From positions 28,488,254-28,552,253 of the forward strand of contig OX352765.1 in the NCBI GenBank assembly GCA_947095585.1: 64,000 nucleotides of DNA, written 5' to 3'. Source of the stretch: Nephrocerus scutellatus (Eukaryota; Arthropoda; Insecta; Diptera; Pipunculidae). Positions 1 through 11,414 of this stretch are shown piece by piece. Below the pieces are notes generated by a model, which had not been told where the DNA came from, made no database searches, and saw nothing but the letters and a program-made list of their open reading frames with translations. A program made the translations under genes and the position numbers. Every line of letters begins with the position of its first letter. Positions within the stretch are counted from its first letter, which is position 1.

Positions 1-39
1 GATCCTGTCACACAAATAATTAAGAATTTTTCTCTTCGC

Positions 40-215
40 CCTTTTACCTTGTTATGCATAAAAAGGAGGTATAACAACTTATAGCAATAATTTTCAAGAT
101 ATAACGTTGTTAAGTACAGCGTAAACGATATAAGTAACATCTCATCTCAGAGTAAGAGAAAACAACAACTGATCTCGATCTCTCACCGTCCCCTGTCGAT
201 GTTTACGAGGCAATA
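40..215 (+). mobile_element. Degenerate RTE-like LINE fragment (RT region)
   Basis: About 175 bp resembles the reverse-transcriptase segment at 53145-53270: a lysine-rich stretch followed by a decayed version of the conserved 'NYRGITLLS' region (here around 95-125, with the track 'ataacgttgttaagtaca' matching 53205 onward). It has stop codons and cannot code. It is a relic of the RTE-like family seen repeatedly in this window. Confidence 0.55.
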
Positions 216-1775
216 GAAGGAAGTTATTGTTGTTGTTTCAAACAATTTTTTAGTACATATTTCGACGAGTAGTTACTTAGATTTCCTGAAGTGTCTTCCA
301 GTAATCAAACCATAAATACGTACTTACTTAGTATAACTAAATTGTCATGCAGTTTGTTCTAGTTCCAAATTTACTAACCTACTTGTGAATCATTGATTGC
401 GGAAAGACGTAATGATTCTACGAATGACTACGATTATTGTATCCACAATATTGCGTGCAACAACAGGAATTTATGTGCGACGGTGGTGCCCCACATCATA
501 GCATGTTAGCTAGTTTGAAGCTCGTTCACCGCATATTCACAGTGCAGATACATATTCGCCAGCTAAATTATCATTATTTCCCATAAAGTTGTTACGTAAT
601 CAAACGCAATCTAATTTTAAGTAGTCATGTATCTGGATAAATGACAAAAGGTACCTCGCGTTTAAGTACATACATATATGTATATTTTACTCCAAGCGTG
701 TTCCAGTGTTCAGTGCTGCGAGTCATCACATACACATCATAGGATAAAGGGAGAAGAATATCTGCGCGCTCTCGACATACAGATTATCCGCTAGAACAAC
801 AAAAAAAAACAGACAATCACAAAATTGTTTAATGGCAATAATAAATTACTACAAGTAGTCTTGTACGTACATGGAAATGACCCAGTGATAATGAAGTGGG
901 CGGGCGGGATGGTCTCCATCGAGCGCATCTATTTGCTCAACACTATGTGTATAGGTGGTCGGACGTTAGAGAGTTTAATAACGCTTACGCTAGTGCTAGT
1001 TGATACAAAAAATTATGGGAATGCAATTTGGCGTAGGTTGCTTCTGTTGTTGTTGGTGTTTGTGGATTTTTGCTTTATGAAAATGGATATGAAATATATT
1101 CGTACATTGTTTGTATTAGTCTGACAGTTTCTCACAAAAAACTACGGAGAATTTTTATCTCAGCTTACTGTATTCTCCTTGCAGTTATGTCATCACATCG
1201 CTTTGTTTGGCTTAAAAACTCCAGGAAGTGGTAAGACCAGATTTTATTGTAAGCGCACGATAAGCTGCATATTCAAGTCTGTGAATGAATATCGACCACG
1301 AAACAAAAAGACGAATTTACCTTTTCTTTGAACATTTTGAATATAATGCATCGCAAGAATATTGGTCCATTTACCATATTGTGATCTGGTGGATCACAAG
1401 ACACCTTCGTATGCCAACTGCTTGTTAATTGTTTATAGCACTAAGCAAAAGCAACACATAACGAATGATTCGGCCTTTCATCTGGCTTTTTATTGCTTTT
1501 TTGAATCTCTCCCTGATTTTAATCGCAGTCTTATGGATATTTTTTTAAAACGCATTTTAATGTCTGTAAAGAAATGTGTAATATAATGAAACCTGTTAAT
1601 TTCCGAGTCGTTTCACACATCTTAACGAACTTTTTTATTATATGCTATTCGATTCTCACCACGGAGCAGATGCTTGTTATCGTTTGTCAGGGATAGTGTG
1701 ACTCAAAAAGAAACAGGTTTATTTTATACATAACCACACTAGACTATTACTTACTTATGCCTCTTTCGATTACCT
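216..1775. other. Unassigned AT-rich sequence
   Basis: No gene, RNA or clear repeat was recognised. Two short open frames (825-1124 and 1362-1586) have no domain-like composition and no splice or homology support, so they are treated as chance. Confidence 0.5.
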
Positions 1776-1841
1776 AAAACTATACCCGAAACCATATCCA
1801 CGGGTAAGCTACCAAAACGACGTGGTTTTCGTAGTAAATGC

Positions 1842-2320
1842 TTTGCAAATAGAACGCCAAACCGAAACCAAATTTAACAAGAACAACAAACTGAGAAATT
1901 ATTCTGCTTGGTCTCTCTTCGCCAACAACAAACTGAGAAATTAGTCTGCTTGCCCTCTCTTCGCCATCTTGCTGAGTAAACGAAACCTTACCCGTCGATT
2001 GCCGACGGGTAGCAAAGTTACAGTGTTGGTTACAAAACCTTGCAAACAAAACGCAAAATCATACCGTACCCCGGGTACAGTTTGCAAATAGAACGCCAAA
2101 CCGAAACCAAATTTTACAAGAACAACAAACTGAGAAATTAGTCTGCTTGCTCTCTCTTCGACATCTTGCTGAGTAAACGAAACCTTACCCGCCGGTTGCC
2201 GACGGGACGAGCAAAGTTACAGTGTTGGTTACAAAATCTTGTAAACAAAACTCAAAATCATACCGTAAAAAATCATACCCGGGTACAGTTTGCAATTAGA
2301 ACGCCAAACCAAAACCACGA
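1842..2320. repeat. Tandem repeat, ~239/208-bp units with a GC hairpin
   Basis: The motif 'gcaaatagaacgccaaacc' recurs at about 1845, 2084 and (as gcaattag...) 2292, giving two diverged units of about 239 and 208 bp. Each unit carries a GC-rich inverted repeat; in unit 1 (1990-2010) ACCCGTCG and CGACGGGT flank a 5-nt loop, and in unit 2 the stem has decayed. A second short palindrome, CCCGGG, marks each unit end. It may be a transposon terminus or untranslated region; the family is not recognised. Confidence 0.7.
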
Positions 2321-2369
2321 GAGAGATATGCTAATTGAAAGAGCTATTAACTATGTTCCTTAATTACCT

Positions 2370-2445
2370 TCCTTTCTTACGTTCCTTACTTACGTTTCTA
2401 CTTACTTATGTTCCTTACTTACTTACATATGTTCCATACTTAACA
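2370..2445. repeat. (TTAC)n-like degenerate microsatellite
   Basis: Runs of ttac/cttac interspersed with 'gttcc' form an impure tetranucleotide tract directly after the tandem repeat. Confidence 0.6.
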
Positions 2446-2463
2446 TTCCAAATGGTCAGTCTA

Positions 2464-2541
2464 CATACATGCACAACACAACTGGTCGCGAGAAACTAGG
2501 CCTTGGAACGCAACGGTCTGTCGCGCCGAATATTATTATTT
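2464..2541 (+). mobile_element. 5'-truncated tRNA-SINE copy (3' tail only)
   Basis: Matches the last ~80 bp of the SINE at 53412-53695: 'atacatgcacaacac', 'ggtcgcgagaaactaggcc', 'ggtctgtcgcgccgaat' and a terminal ATTATTATT tail. The tRNA-like head is absent, as expected of a truncated retroposed copy. Confidence 0.8.
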
Positions 2542-2780
2542 CTATACCAATTCAGTAATTCACTAATTCGGTGGTTCACATTTAACAGAGATATAAACCA
2601 TAATGGCAGCAACTCTTTCAATAATGCTCAAACTTTTCTTTCGGTTATTCTTAAACTTTTGTTTCAGTGATTCTCAAACTTTTCTTTCGGCGATTCTCGA
2701 ACTTTCAAATAAAATTGAGAAATTTTTAATTAATACCTACAAACTAGGAGCCCATTCATTGTTGCCACACTCGTTTTATA

Positions 2781-4133
2781 CAGGGTGTATCCGTTAAGGT
2801 GTCAAATACTTAAAGGGATGATTCCTTGGTTGATTTCGTAAAAAAAATCGTATTGTAACTCTTGAAAACTTCTAGCTACAAGGTTGGTCTTTTTTGGATA
2901 AGAATTCAATTTCTAAGATCATACAATGTACATTTTTTTTTAAATTGTTAAAACCATTACCGATAAAAACGACGTCAACGTTAGAAAAAAAATTTTTTTT
3001 TAATTTTATTTTTAAACGCGATTATTTCAAAAAACGCTTTCGGATAATTTTTTTTTGACAAATGCAGTATTAAAGCCTATTAAATTTTCTACCAATCCAT
3101 GTCACAATGTTTACACATTGGGTTAACAGAAGCAGAGCTAAAATTAAAAGTTTTTAAAATGGATTTTAAGAAAAAAAACAAAAAAAGTAACTTAACCTAC
3201 AAGTAAACGCAATTCAAATGAATAGAAAATAAATAAATAGACGAGGATTATCGTATGAAATATTAATATGAATGTGCAATACTATTGAATAAACTGCTCA
3301 AAAGCCCGCCTTCGGCATGAATGCAAGCCTGCATTTTAAGTTTTAAATTTTAAAGGAACCGATACCAAATCGTTGTAGTCTGCGCACTTACATACATGTT
3401 CATACTGATTAAGAGCGCGACTAAACTATCGGCCGACAGAAAGTCTCTAGTGTGTCTAACTGTCCAAAGGATCCTTTCGGTGAAGGCACGATCATGATTG
3501 CAATTTTCATGTATCCACTTACAAAATTGGGTTCTTCTGGGCAAATCCGATTGAAGCAGATTCTGCACTGGAGTGAAGTGGTAAGGGTTCATCTGTTCCG
3601 TATGTAATACTCGTTGCACAGTTGCATTAGGAACACTGAGACGGCATGTAACTCTTCTAATGCTTAATGGTGGGTTATTACCTACTCACCATTTTTCTTT
3701 TTTTCTTAAAATTCATTTTAAAAACTTTTATTTTAGCTCTGCTCCTGTTGACCCAATGCATAAACATTGTGACATGGATTTGTAGAAAATTGAATAGGCT
3801 TTAATACTGCATTTGTCAAAAAAAATTATCCGAGAGAATTTTTTGAAATAATCACGTTTGGAAATAAAATTAAAAAAAAAAAATTTTTCTTACTTTGACT
3901 TTTTATCGGTAATGGCTTTAAGAATCTAAAAAAATGTTCATTGTATGACCTAAGAAATCTAATTCTTTTGAAAAAAGACCAACAGGGTGTGAAGTGATGT
4001 AAGGTCAAAAGTACATCTCATTGCATTAAAACGCTACGTACACCGGAGGGGGTGAAAATAGACCCCCCCCCCTAAGATTTTTAACCAAGTAATCATCCCT
4101 TTAAGTATTTACCACCTTTATCGATACACCCTG
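2781..4133 (-). mobile_element. Tc1/mariner-type element with very long inverted repeats
   Basis: The 1.35-kb element is bounded by CAGGGTGTATC at both ends in inverted orientation and flanked by TA (2779-2780 and 4134-4135), the duplication typical of the Tc1/mariner superfamily. The inverted repeats are exceptionally long: the arm at 2781-~3180 can be read in reverse complement in ~3690-4133, including the landmark around 3105-3145 mirrored at ~3745-3780. The centre holds a transposase remnant on the minus strand. Arms of over 400 bp could form a large hairpin transcript. The arms have diverged by point changes and small indels, so the insertion is not recent. Confidence 0.8.
3350..3619 (-). 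pseudogene. Transposase fragment, Tc1/mariner (IS630-like) type
   Basis: An 89-residue open frame between the long inverted repeats. Its first half (HPYHF-like 'NPYHFTPVQNLL', 'LPRRTQFCKW') resembles the region just before the first catalytic aspartate of insect IS630/Tc1-like transposases, where proteins normally read 'PYHYTxVQxLxxxDFPRRxxFCxW'. The following 'ILWT' should run into a DE(A/S)TF-type catalytic motif, but here reads VRHTRD, so the active site is lost. N- and C-terminal parts are missing. It is a dead internal remnant of the element at 2781-4133; superfamily is fairly sure, the subfamily is not. Confidence 0.6.
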
Positions 4134-4139
4134 TATAAT

Positions 4140-5500
4140 GTCAATTGTATTGCAACAAAAGTTTAAAAATCACTGAAAATTTTGCTGCCAATTTGGTTCA
4201 TGTCTCTGTTCTCATTCAAAAGTTTCAGAAACTCGTGTCATTCAATTAGTGTACTGATAGTATTCCATAGTATTCCATAGTTTTAAAGTTTAAGAAATGT
4301 GCGTGCGTGCACATGGACAAAGTTTAAGAATTACATATCTGCTTTCGTGCATGCGTTGCATGAACGTGTGATATGGGTAATTAAAGTATTGATGACTTCA
4401 GCTTTCACGATCTGCTTATACACTCGTATTTTGTTGAAACAGTTGCCACAGTAAATATTCGCAACAACTGTGACTGATGTTTTGTAAGATTTATTAAGAG
4501 TTCCCAAGTCCTAAGACGAAATAATTTTATTACCACATTTTCTGATTAAAACAATAAAAAGTTCCTGATAAATGTGCTAGTGCCGCGGCAGTAAATGCAG
4601 TTGTCGAACTTATTCTGAGTTCTAAGAATTTTATACTGAATACTGCGGGTAGATTGAGTAATAAATTTTCAATTAGTTACGCTGTAAATATTAATGGGTA
4701 ATGGGTACCTACCGTGTGTTGACGACGATTTTTGACGCTGTTCATTACTGGCTTTCGGTCAATTTCAATTACAATCTACAGCTCGAGCCAGCTGCAATCT
4801 GAGTTTGACTCATAAAAACATTGATTTTCTCATTAATTTTAACTTCCTTTGTTTTTGTTTTTGTTTTAAATTTTGTTTAAAAGTAATTGTTATTGATTTT
4901 CCGATTATATTTCGTTTTGAAAATACACCTAATTTCGTTTGGCTCAGTGACGCCTAGAATATTGTCAAGCAAAAATCGTACAAGACAAAAAATTAGACCA
5001 CCTAAGTGTTACACCACTTTTGCATCAGTTACTCATACTCATCATTACCCTTGTTGGTCTCCCAATTTCATTGTATGTACTCTATGCTACTCCCTGTCTC
5101 TGACGTTTGCTGATTGTAATTCAGCTTAAGTACATCAAAGCTGCTAGCTGCTAGCTGCTACCCAATGAGCAACAGGCTATCAAATTCCACAACAAAGCTT
5201 TAGCGCAGGCGTTAACGGTCTTCTCTATATGGCTCTATTTTGCTATCAATATGCTAATAAATTTATTACTTAAGTGAAAGTATAACAAAAGAAAACAGAA
5301 AATTTGTGTACGGCGGCCGGCGTGTTTATTTCGAAAGTTTTTGTTGTTGTTAGTGTCGCCTCTTTTTGGTGCATACAAAAAACTACTCAAGTCAAATTTG
5401 ATAAAAATTATTTTTTGGAGATGATGTCACATCGTTATTCATAATAATGTATGCACCTATGGCACATACATAATCTGATTTAGTTTCTTAATTTGTTTTA
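4140..5500. other. No recognised gene or element
   Basis: AT-rich sequence with short direct duplications (for example 'gtattccata' twice at 4260-4279 and 'gctagctgct' near 5142). An 80-codon open frame at 4887-5129 has no recognisable domain. Confidence 0.5.
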
Positions 5501-5507
5501 TTTCGTA

Positions 5508-5850
5508 ACTAGATGAAATACCCAGCGTTGCCTGGCTACCTCCACCACACTGTCCCCAACACGACACCCGGACCCATATAACCACTAAGACCTTCCAAGA
5601 CCTACCCCAATCCCACTCCCCCCACATATATCACCTCTATCTATCAAATTGAGTCAATCTCATACAATCTTTACCTAACCACCCACCACGACAAACCATC
5701 AACACCAGCATCTCACTGACCCCCTAAAAAATCCACCCTAACTGTCCCCACCACACCCAAAGTTTCAGCTATATCGGATGAACGATCTTCGAGGGTATAT
5801 GTTATACAGACATATATGACTGTTCCCGATTTTATTTTCATATATTCCGT
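5508..5850 (-). mobile_element. Helitron-like 3' end fragment
   Basis: Read on the minus strand the sequence ends in CTAGT (5508-5512) preceded closely by a small hairpin around 'CCAGGCAACGCTGGG' (5523-5537). Insect Helitrons commonly end in a hairpin made from a CCGGGCAACGCCGGG-like core followed by CTRR. The interior (5760-5830) shares 'tttcagctatatcggat' and 'cttcgag' with 39855-39885, pointing to a dispersed family. No helicase coding sequence is present, so the copy is non-autonomous or truncated. Confidence 0.5.
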
Positions 5851-6029
5851 AAATTTATGTTTTTGAAAATGATTCTTTGCATAGAGGATGAGTACAGTAA
5901 TGCACCCAAGCAAGGTGACGCTTGCCGGTCACCCAGGGTTCTTCTAGCGGTGTTGTTAATAGATAATTGAAGTGTTACTTCTGAACACTGAACCTCCCGG
6001 ATTTGGCGTTCCGTAATAAGAAGAAGTTA

Positions 6030-7455
6030 TTGGCCTACTTAAAGCTCGTATTGTATATACCCCAGCAGCAGTGAGAATCGAGCTAGAGTCCCTGAACCGA
6101 AGAAAAATGAGAGAAGTTCAGCGTACTAAAGAACAAGAAGTCGGTATGACTACATGGTATACCCGCAGAGCTTCTGCGTGCCGCTCCAACGACTTGGGAG
6201 GCAGGATGTTTCCCTGACGAGTAAAAGAAGGAATTGATTAAGAAACATCTGGAAGATACACTCGATGCCGAACAAGCAGGTTTCCGCACTGGATCCTCCT
6301 GTGTCGACCACATCAACACCCTGCGGATCATTATTGAACAGTGCGTTGAATTCCGGTCACCACCACACCTGCTGTTCATCGATTTTGAGAAGGCGTTTGA
6401 CAATGTCACCAGACAGTTTATCTGGCTCGCCTTGCGCAGGAACCCGATAAACTAATAGCTATTATTAAAGCAACCTATGACGGCTATAAATGTCATGTGC
6501 TGCTTATAGGAAAGCTGTCAGAGGAATTCGAGATCCTAAGTGGGGTACGACAAGGTTGCATTCTATCGCTGACACTTTTTTTTGTTGGTGATAAGCGATG
6601 TGCTTCGCGCAGCTTTTTCTACTGGAAACGGAGGAATTCGTTGGACTCTTACATCTCAACTCAAACATCTGGACTACGCTGCCGACGTTTGTTTACTCTC
6701 ACACAGGATTATGGAGAAATGTGGAAAGGTAGGAAAATGTTGCAGGTTTAAAGATTAATACTGCCAAAACCAAAATCATCAACCACGGCACTAACTCAGT
6801 AACTTAAGTTAACATTGCTGGACAGCCGGTAGAGAGAGTAGAGAGTTTCCAATATCTTGGGAGTATTGTCTCGACCGAAGGTGGAACCGAACAGGACATT
6901 GTCAACCGAATCGGCAAAGCAAAATCGGTGTTTGGAATGATATCCATGATATGGCGAAGCAATTCGATCAGCTTAAACAACAAGCTGCGAATGTTCCGTT
7001 CAAATGTTGAATCTTTGCTGCTGTATCGGTGCAGCACTTGGAAGGCGACCACTACTATCACAAAAAGATTACAAACGTTCGTAAATAGGTGCCTACGGAA
7101 CATCTTAAGGATTTTCTGGCCTAACCGTATCTCTACCGAACATCTTTACCAGAAAACGGGTCAGGAACCAATAGGCACAACCATCCAACGACGGAAGTGG
7201 CACTCCGAAAAGGCGACAGTTCCACAGCAAACTACGCAATGCAATGGAATTCGTTATCTCAGAATGGTAGAAGAACGGGTCGTCCAAGGAATTCATGGCG
7301 CATAATAGTTAAGGACGAGTCACGGCAATTGGGGAAAGTTTGGAGAGAGCTGAAGCTCATTGCCAGGAACCGCACGTGATGGCGCGTAGTCGTAGAAGAG
7401 GCCCTAGGACCCACAAGGGATATAGGCCATAAAGAAAAGAAAGAAGAAAGAAAAA
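6030..7455 (+). mobile_element. Degenerate non-LTR retrotransposon (LINE), RT and C-terminal part
   Basis: Overlapping frames encode decayed pieces of one reverse transcriptase: 'DAEQAGFRTGSSCVDHI' and 'LLFIDFEKAFDNV' (6234-6455), 'SGVRQGCILS' (6535-6570), a degraded 'LDYADDV'-like site near 6670, 'VESFQYLGSIVS' (about 6835-6870), and the C-terminal 'RRKWH' and 'GRPRNSWR' segments (7190-7300). Frameshifts and stops separate them. The 3' end (7430-7457) is rich in GAAA repeats, like the LINE at 51821-52344, so both probably belong to one family. It cannot produce enzyme; the clade was not assigned. Confidence 0.8.
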
Positions 7456-7527
7456 TATTATATGTCCTTGGACCACGTACCATTTTGTGCAATAACCGCC
7501 ACATGTGACAAATAAAACGAAAAAAAA

Positions 7528-8014
7528 CAACCCATAAAAATTAAAATTTTTCTTGTAAATTCTCTAATCGGGGATACACACACACACACACACACTGCGT
7601 GCTCGTTTTGTGGCAAAATCATTCACAAATGACGCAGCGGCAGCGAACAGCGCTGCTCACAAAGCACAGAGCTCAGACTTTGCCGTGATCTGATGCGATA
7701 TAGCGATATTTAAAAATTGTATATTGGGGTCCCCAAGGGGCCGATCGCTCCAAATTTTTACAAGAAGTGTTTTCCATCGAAGACACACATGTGTACAAAA
7801 ATCGGGTAAATTTTGTAAAATATTTGTATGAGAGCCCCCCGACCCCGCGGCCCGAGGGGCCTCAAATTTTAATAGAAAGTGTTGTCTTGGGAGATATACA
7901 TGTGTGCAAAATTTCAATAAAATCGGGCTGTAGGAAGTGGGTTAAAAATTGATCACAAGATTTGGCCAGCCAGCCAGCCAGCCACGGGCAAGTGAAGTTA
8001 ATATAGAGAATTTA
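7528..8014 (-). mobile_element. HINE copy A (Helentron-like non-autonomous element), full length
   Basis: Best complete copy (487 bp). One end begins TTAAATTCTCTA (minus strand from 8015), the other carries the inverted TAGAGAATTTA (7556-7566 on plus as TAAATTCTCTA), but about 28 bp inside the end. Beyond it come an AAAAATT/AATTTTT stem-loop and a terminal CAACCC (7528-7533). An inverted repeat that is terminal at one end and subterminal at the other, a 3' stem-loop and insertion at T/T are features described for Helentron-associated elements (DINE-1/INE-1). Internal short tandem arrays are (CCAG)n at 7967-7983 and (AC)n at 7574-7595. No protein is encoded. Confidence 0.65.
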
Positions 8015-8600
8015 AAAAATTAGCTTCCGTTGAATCAATGGTTTATCAGGAAATTTTGGAGTTCGATTCAAAGTAAATGTGAACAATTTGTCAGACTATT
8101 AACGCCACAGCTAACCTTATAGTAACTTATTTCTACGCAATTAATTAGCTAAGTACACTGTTGTCAAAGTTGTATTAATATTTTTTTTTCACAATCGATT
8201 TTAATGTGAACATTTCAAGAAGATACAGTATAAGACTGTTGTAATGTAATGTGTAATGTAAAAATTAAACGCACGTATTTATCTGCTCAATCGATAATTG
8301 CCTGCTATACTTGAAAAAATTATGCCTACGTAAGTCTAACACAAAACTAGAACAATGACACTGCTCATGTATTTGTGTACATGTCCTTAAGAATAACAAC
8401 TAAGGGTTTTTTGTACTCATCTTGGTATGGTCTTTCCTTACAACCCGGCGTGATTACTTTTCATAGCCCACACCGCACGTTATTATAGTTTGCTCACAAC
8501 GTTTAAAAAGGAAACGTTTCAGCTTTTGCTTATATGAGAGACGAATTAAAAGGTTGCGGCCTGCCATAGAAATAGGTTTAATTCTAAATACTACTTCGTT
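8015..8600. other. Unassigned AT-rich spacer between two HINE copies
   Basis: Nothing recognisable; no long open frame. Confidence 0.5.
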
Positions 8601-8601
8601 T

Positions 8602-9122
8602 TTAAATTCTCTATTTTAACTTCGTGCCAGGATGTGTTTATGTGTTTTTTGTCGCTGGTTTGCCAAATCTTGTGATCAATTTTTAATCCACTTCCTAAAA
8701 CCCGATTTTATTCAAACTTTGAACACATGTGTATTTCCGATGACAACAATTTCATTAAAAATTTGGAAGTCCCCAGAGTCGAGGGGTTCCCATATAAATT
8801 TCTTAAAAATTATCCGTAGGTATTCATTTAGGCGCATCTTTTGAATTCTGTCCTTTCCTTCGCTTGCAAATAAAAGTCGAATCCATTTCATCGTTTAGTA
8901 GTATGCATGTATTTTGCCTAATAAATGGTTTTTGCTTAATTAAAGCTACGTATTTGTTAACTGAATTTTATTATTATCTTGTTTTTATTTTTGTGTTTAT
9001 AGTGAACATGTTGTTTGGTGTCGCAAAGCGGCTACCTATGCATTGAACAACCAATTGTCACAACATTCTGTCATTTGGTCATTAGAGAATTCGCATGAAC
9101 AATTTTAATTTTTATGAGCTGG
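8602..9122 (+). mobile_element. HINE copy B
   Basis: Opens with TTAAATTCTCTATTTTAAC and closes with ATTAGAGAATT plus the diverged stem-loop segment ending near 9122. It shares the core 'aaatcttgtgatcaattttt' and 'cacatgtgtatttcc' with the other copies. A middle portion (about 8830-9060) differs from copy A but matches part of copy D ('acattctgtcatttgg' at 9062 and 18530), so at least two subfamilies exist. Confidence 0.6.
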
Positions 9123-9224
9123 TTTTTGCTATCCAACATTCCAAGAGTAAATCTGCGAAGTTTCAATAATTTAAAAATTTAGTTTCAAGCTGTTATAATG
9201 TACTCAAAGCCGATTAACGAAAGT

Positions 9225-9520
9225 TAATGGTGGCAACTTTAGTGGAATCACCCCATTATCATCAAAAACAGCCATTTAAAACTAGGTAGCCGTATTCAAA
9301 CGTGAACGGTAGAGCGCTGAAGATGACCCACGTAGTGAGAGACCACCAACCTCAACTGCAACAATGAAAAAAATTGTGATCTAAACGTGGAAGACCGAAT
9401 AATTAAGTCTAGCGAGTTAGCTGAGATCGCCTAAATCACGTATGAATGGATTCTAAATATCATTCAAAACGAACTTGGGTACTACAAGCTTTCTGCAAGA
9501 TGGGTCCCGCAACTGATTTC
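9225..9520 (+). pseudogene. Mariner transposase remnant (DNA-binding half)
   Basis: Translation in changing frames gives decayed mariner landmarks in the right order: 'SAEDDPRS.RPPTST' (9313-9360), 'SSELAEIA' (about 9405-9430) and 'LGYYKLSARWVPQ' (9470-9510), which corresponds to the 'LGMxKLSARWVPR' boundary before the catalytic domain. Several stops and at least one frameshift are present and no catalytic domain follows. It is a short, old, inactive copy. Confidence 0.6.
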
Positions 9521-9699
9521 ATTATAAATAAATTTTAATATAGTATAACATTCATACAAACATTTTTAATTGGCTTTAAAGTAAAAAATTAAAAAAAATG
9601 GAAAAGGAGGTATTTTCACTAGGGTTTTTACCTACACATTCTTTTTATAATTTTTTATGCAAATTCATTAAAGGAAGATTAATGCATAAAATATAGTTT

Positions 9700-9825
9700 T
9701 TGGGAATTTTGTGTCTGTATGCGTATGTTTGTGATTTGTGGGTTATCGCCAAATCTTGTGAACAATTTTTAAACCACTTCCTAAAGCTCGATTTTTTTCA
9801 AACTATGCACACATGTGTAATTTTC
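9700..9825 (+). mobile_element. HINE copy G, partial
   Basis: About 125 bp of HINE core: 'gccaaatcttgtgaacaa' (9748-9766), 'ccacttcctaaagctcgat' and 'gcacacatgtgtaa'. It is cut off by the RTE-like LINE that starts near 9830. Confidence 0.6.
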
Positions 9826-9829
9826 CTCT

Positions 9830-11130
9830 AATACAGGAAAAGCGAAATGATCGGGCTAGTACCTTCAAAGTAAGGTTGGTGCGAGGCCAATAACCTCACC
9901 CGTAAAAAAAGCTCATTACGGAACCTTAAATCAGCCTCGGATATACTGATGAACGACGATGACCACGGCAACGAAAACGGCTAAAAGATTTAAGAATTTT
10001 CTCATTGACACGTACGCTCACTGTATAGAGCTCGAGCTGCGCAGCAGCTGGCCGATACTCTGTCTAAATATAAGGCTGACATAACTGCTATCCAGAAGAT
10101 GCGGTTGACGGGGAATGATGTCTTACAAAAATCAGAATATTCACCATTAGAATTCTTTGAACCAGTCGAACGGGAACTCCATTCCTGCCCTCAGTAGGAT
10201 GTAAAAATTATTCTGTGGGATATTAATGCTAAAATAGGTAGGCAGTACATTGGCACCCATAGCTTACACGAGAAGACTAATGACAATGGACAACGAGTCA
10301 TTGCAACAAGCAATCGGTCGTAGTACAAGGTTTGTGCGTAGAACTATCCTCAAAGCCACCTGGGTATCTCCTAATGGAGCCACTCGCAACCAAATAGACC
10401 AAGTGTTGATAGACCGCCGCCACAACTCGAACCTGATGAAGGCAAATCAACCACTGATCAGATTTACACACTTAGGTAGGTGATGGAAAAATGTCTTGAG
10501 TTTCAAAACTCACTACACCATCTTTTTATCGACTTCAAATGATGACTCATCATTCTCCGAGCAGAACCTACATTCTGTATCTGAGCCCACACCAATTTTG
10601 TTAAGGTAACACTGCAAGTCTCACTCACAAAACTCACTACACCATATTTTTATACACTTTAAAGCCGCCTATGATAGCATAGCCAGAGTATAACTTTTTA
10701 AAGCCATGAGAGAATTCGGGATCCCAAATAAACTGACACATAACCAATTGTATAAGCCAAGTAAAATTATCCGGATCACTATGAAGCCCATTTAACATCT
10801 ATAACGGGCTCCGACAAGGGGATGGACTGGCCTGCGTCCTCTTCAAACTGGCGTTGAAGAAAGTTATCCGAGACTGTGACGTAAAGGCGAACAATCCTCT
10901 ATACGTCCATTCAGATACTGGCTTACGCAGACGACATCGACATCGTTGGTAGAAGCCAAAGGGCTGTACAGGAAGCTTTCATCCAGATCGAGCGGGCGGC
11001 ATGAAATCTGGGGCTGCTTATAAATGAGAGCAAACAAAGTACATGGTGGCAACGTCCGCGAGTAGAAGATCCAACATTGGTCATACCTGCACTCATATAT
11101 TGACCGGAGCCTTCGGTGTTTAGCAAAAAG
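9830..11130 (+). mobile_element. RTE-like LINE, degenerate (endonuclease and RT pieces)
   Basis: The 5' part encodes pieces of an endonuclease-type domain: 'TWVSPNGATRNQIDQVLIDRR' lies in the open frame 10250-10483, matching the conserved C-terminal end of RTE-clade endonucleases. RT pieces follow: 'YDSIARV' (10669-10690), 'MREFGIPNKL' (about 10705-10735) and a 'LAYADDIDIVG'-like stretch, frame-disrupted, near 10920-10950. Inactive. At 10490-10660 it contains a short antisense segment from a different LINE (see separate entry). A SINE follows at 11131. Confidence 0.75.
10538..10625 (-). mobile_element. RNase H-type LINE tail fragment inside the RTE-like LINE
   Basis: About 88 bp whose reverse complement matches 34555-34640 and the minus strand of 48790-48875 ('ttaacaaaatt', 'ctcag', 'gaatgtaggttctg', 'atgatgagtcatc'). 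In those loci it encodes a 'LNKI..GSETECRFC..ENDESSE' zinc-ribbon-like C-terminal segment. Here it is flanked by near-duplicate copies of LINE sequence: 'caaaactcactacaccat' occurs at 10506 and again at 10628. Confidence 0.65.
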
Positions 11131-11414
11131 CACCGTGGCTCGGTGGAAAAGAGCATGGCTACTGAGCAGGAGGTTCGGGGTTCGAATCCAAGAACACTAA
11201 AAAGTATTTTTCACGGTGTCCCACCTCTCGCGAATGGGTGACAAACGTTCCGAGAGTAAAACTTGTCACGGAAAGCTTCTTAATTTGCCGTTCGGAACCG
11301 GCCTTAAATTGTAGGTCCCTTTTATTTGTGTCCAAAAATATACATGCACAACACAAATGGTCGCGAGAAGCTAGGCCTTGGACCGCAATGGTCTGTCGCG
11401 CCGAATATTATTAG
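11131..11414 (+). mobile_element. tRNA-derived SINE, full length
   Basis: The head has an A-box-like TGGCTCGGTGG (11136-11146) and a B-box-like GGTTCGAATCC (11179-11189), the two RNA polymerase III internal promoter elements of tRNA genes. A body of about 200 bp shared with 37993-38285 and 53412-53695 follows, ending in a short ATTATTA tail. It cannot be a functional tRNA because the acceptor stem does not close and a non-tRNA body follows directly. It sits at the decayed end of the RTE-like LINE. Confidence 0.8.
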
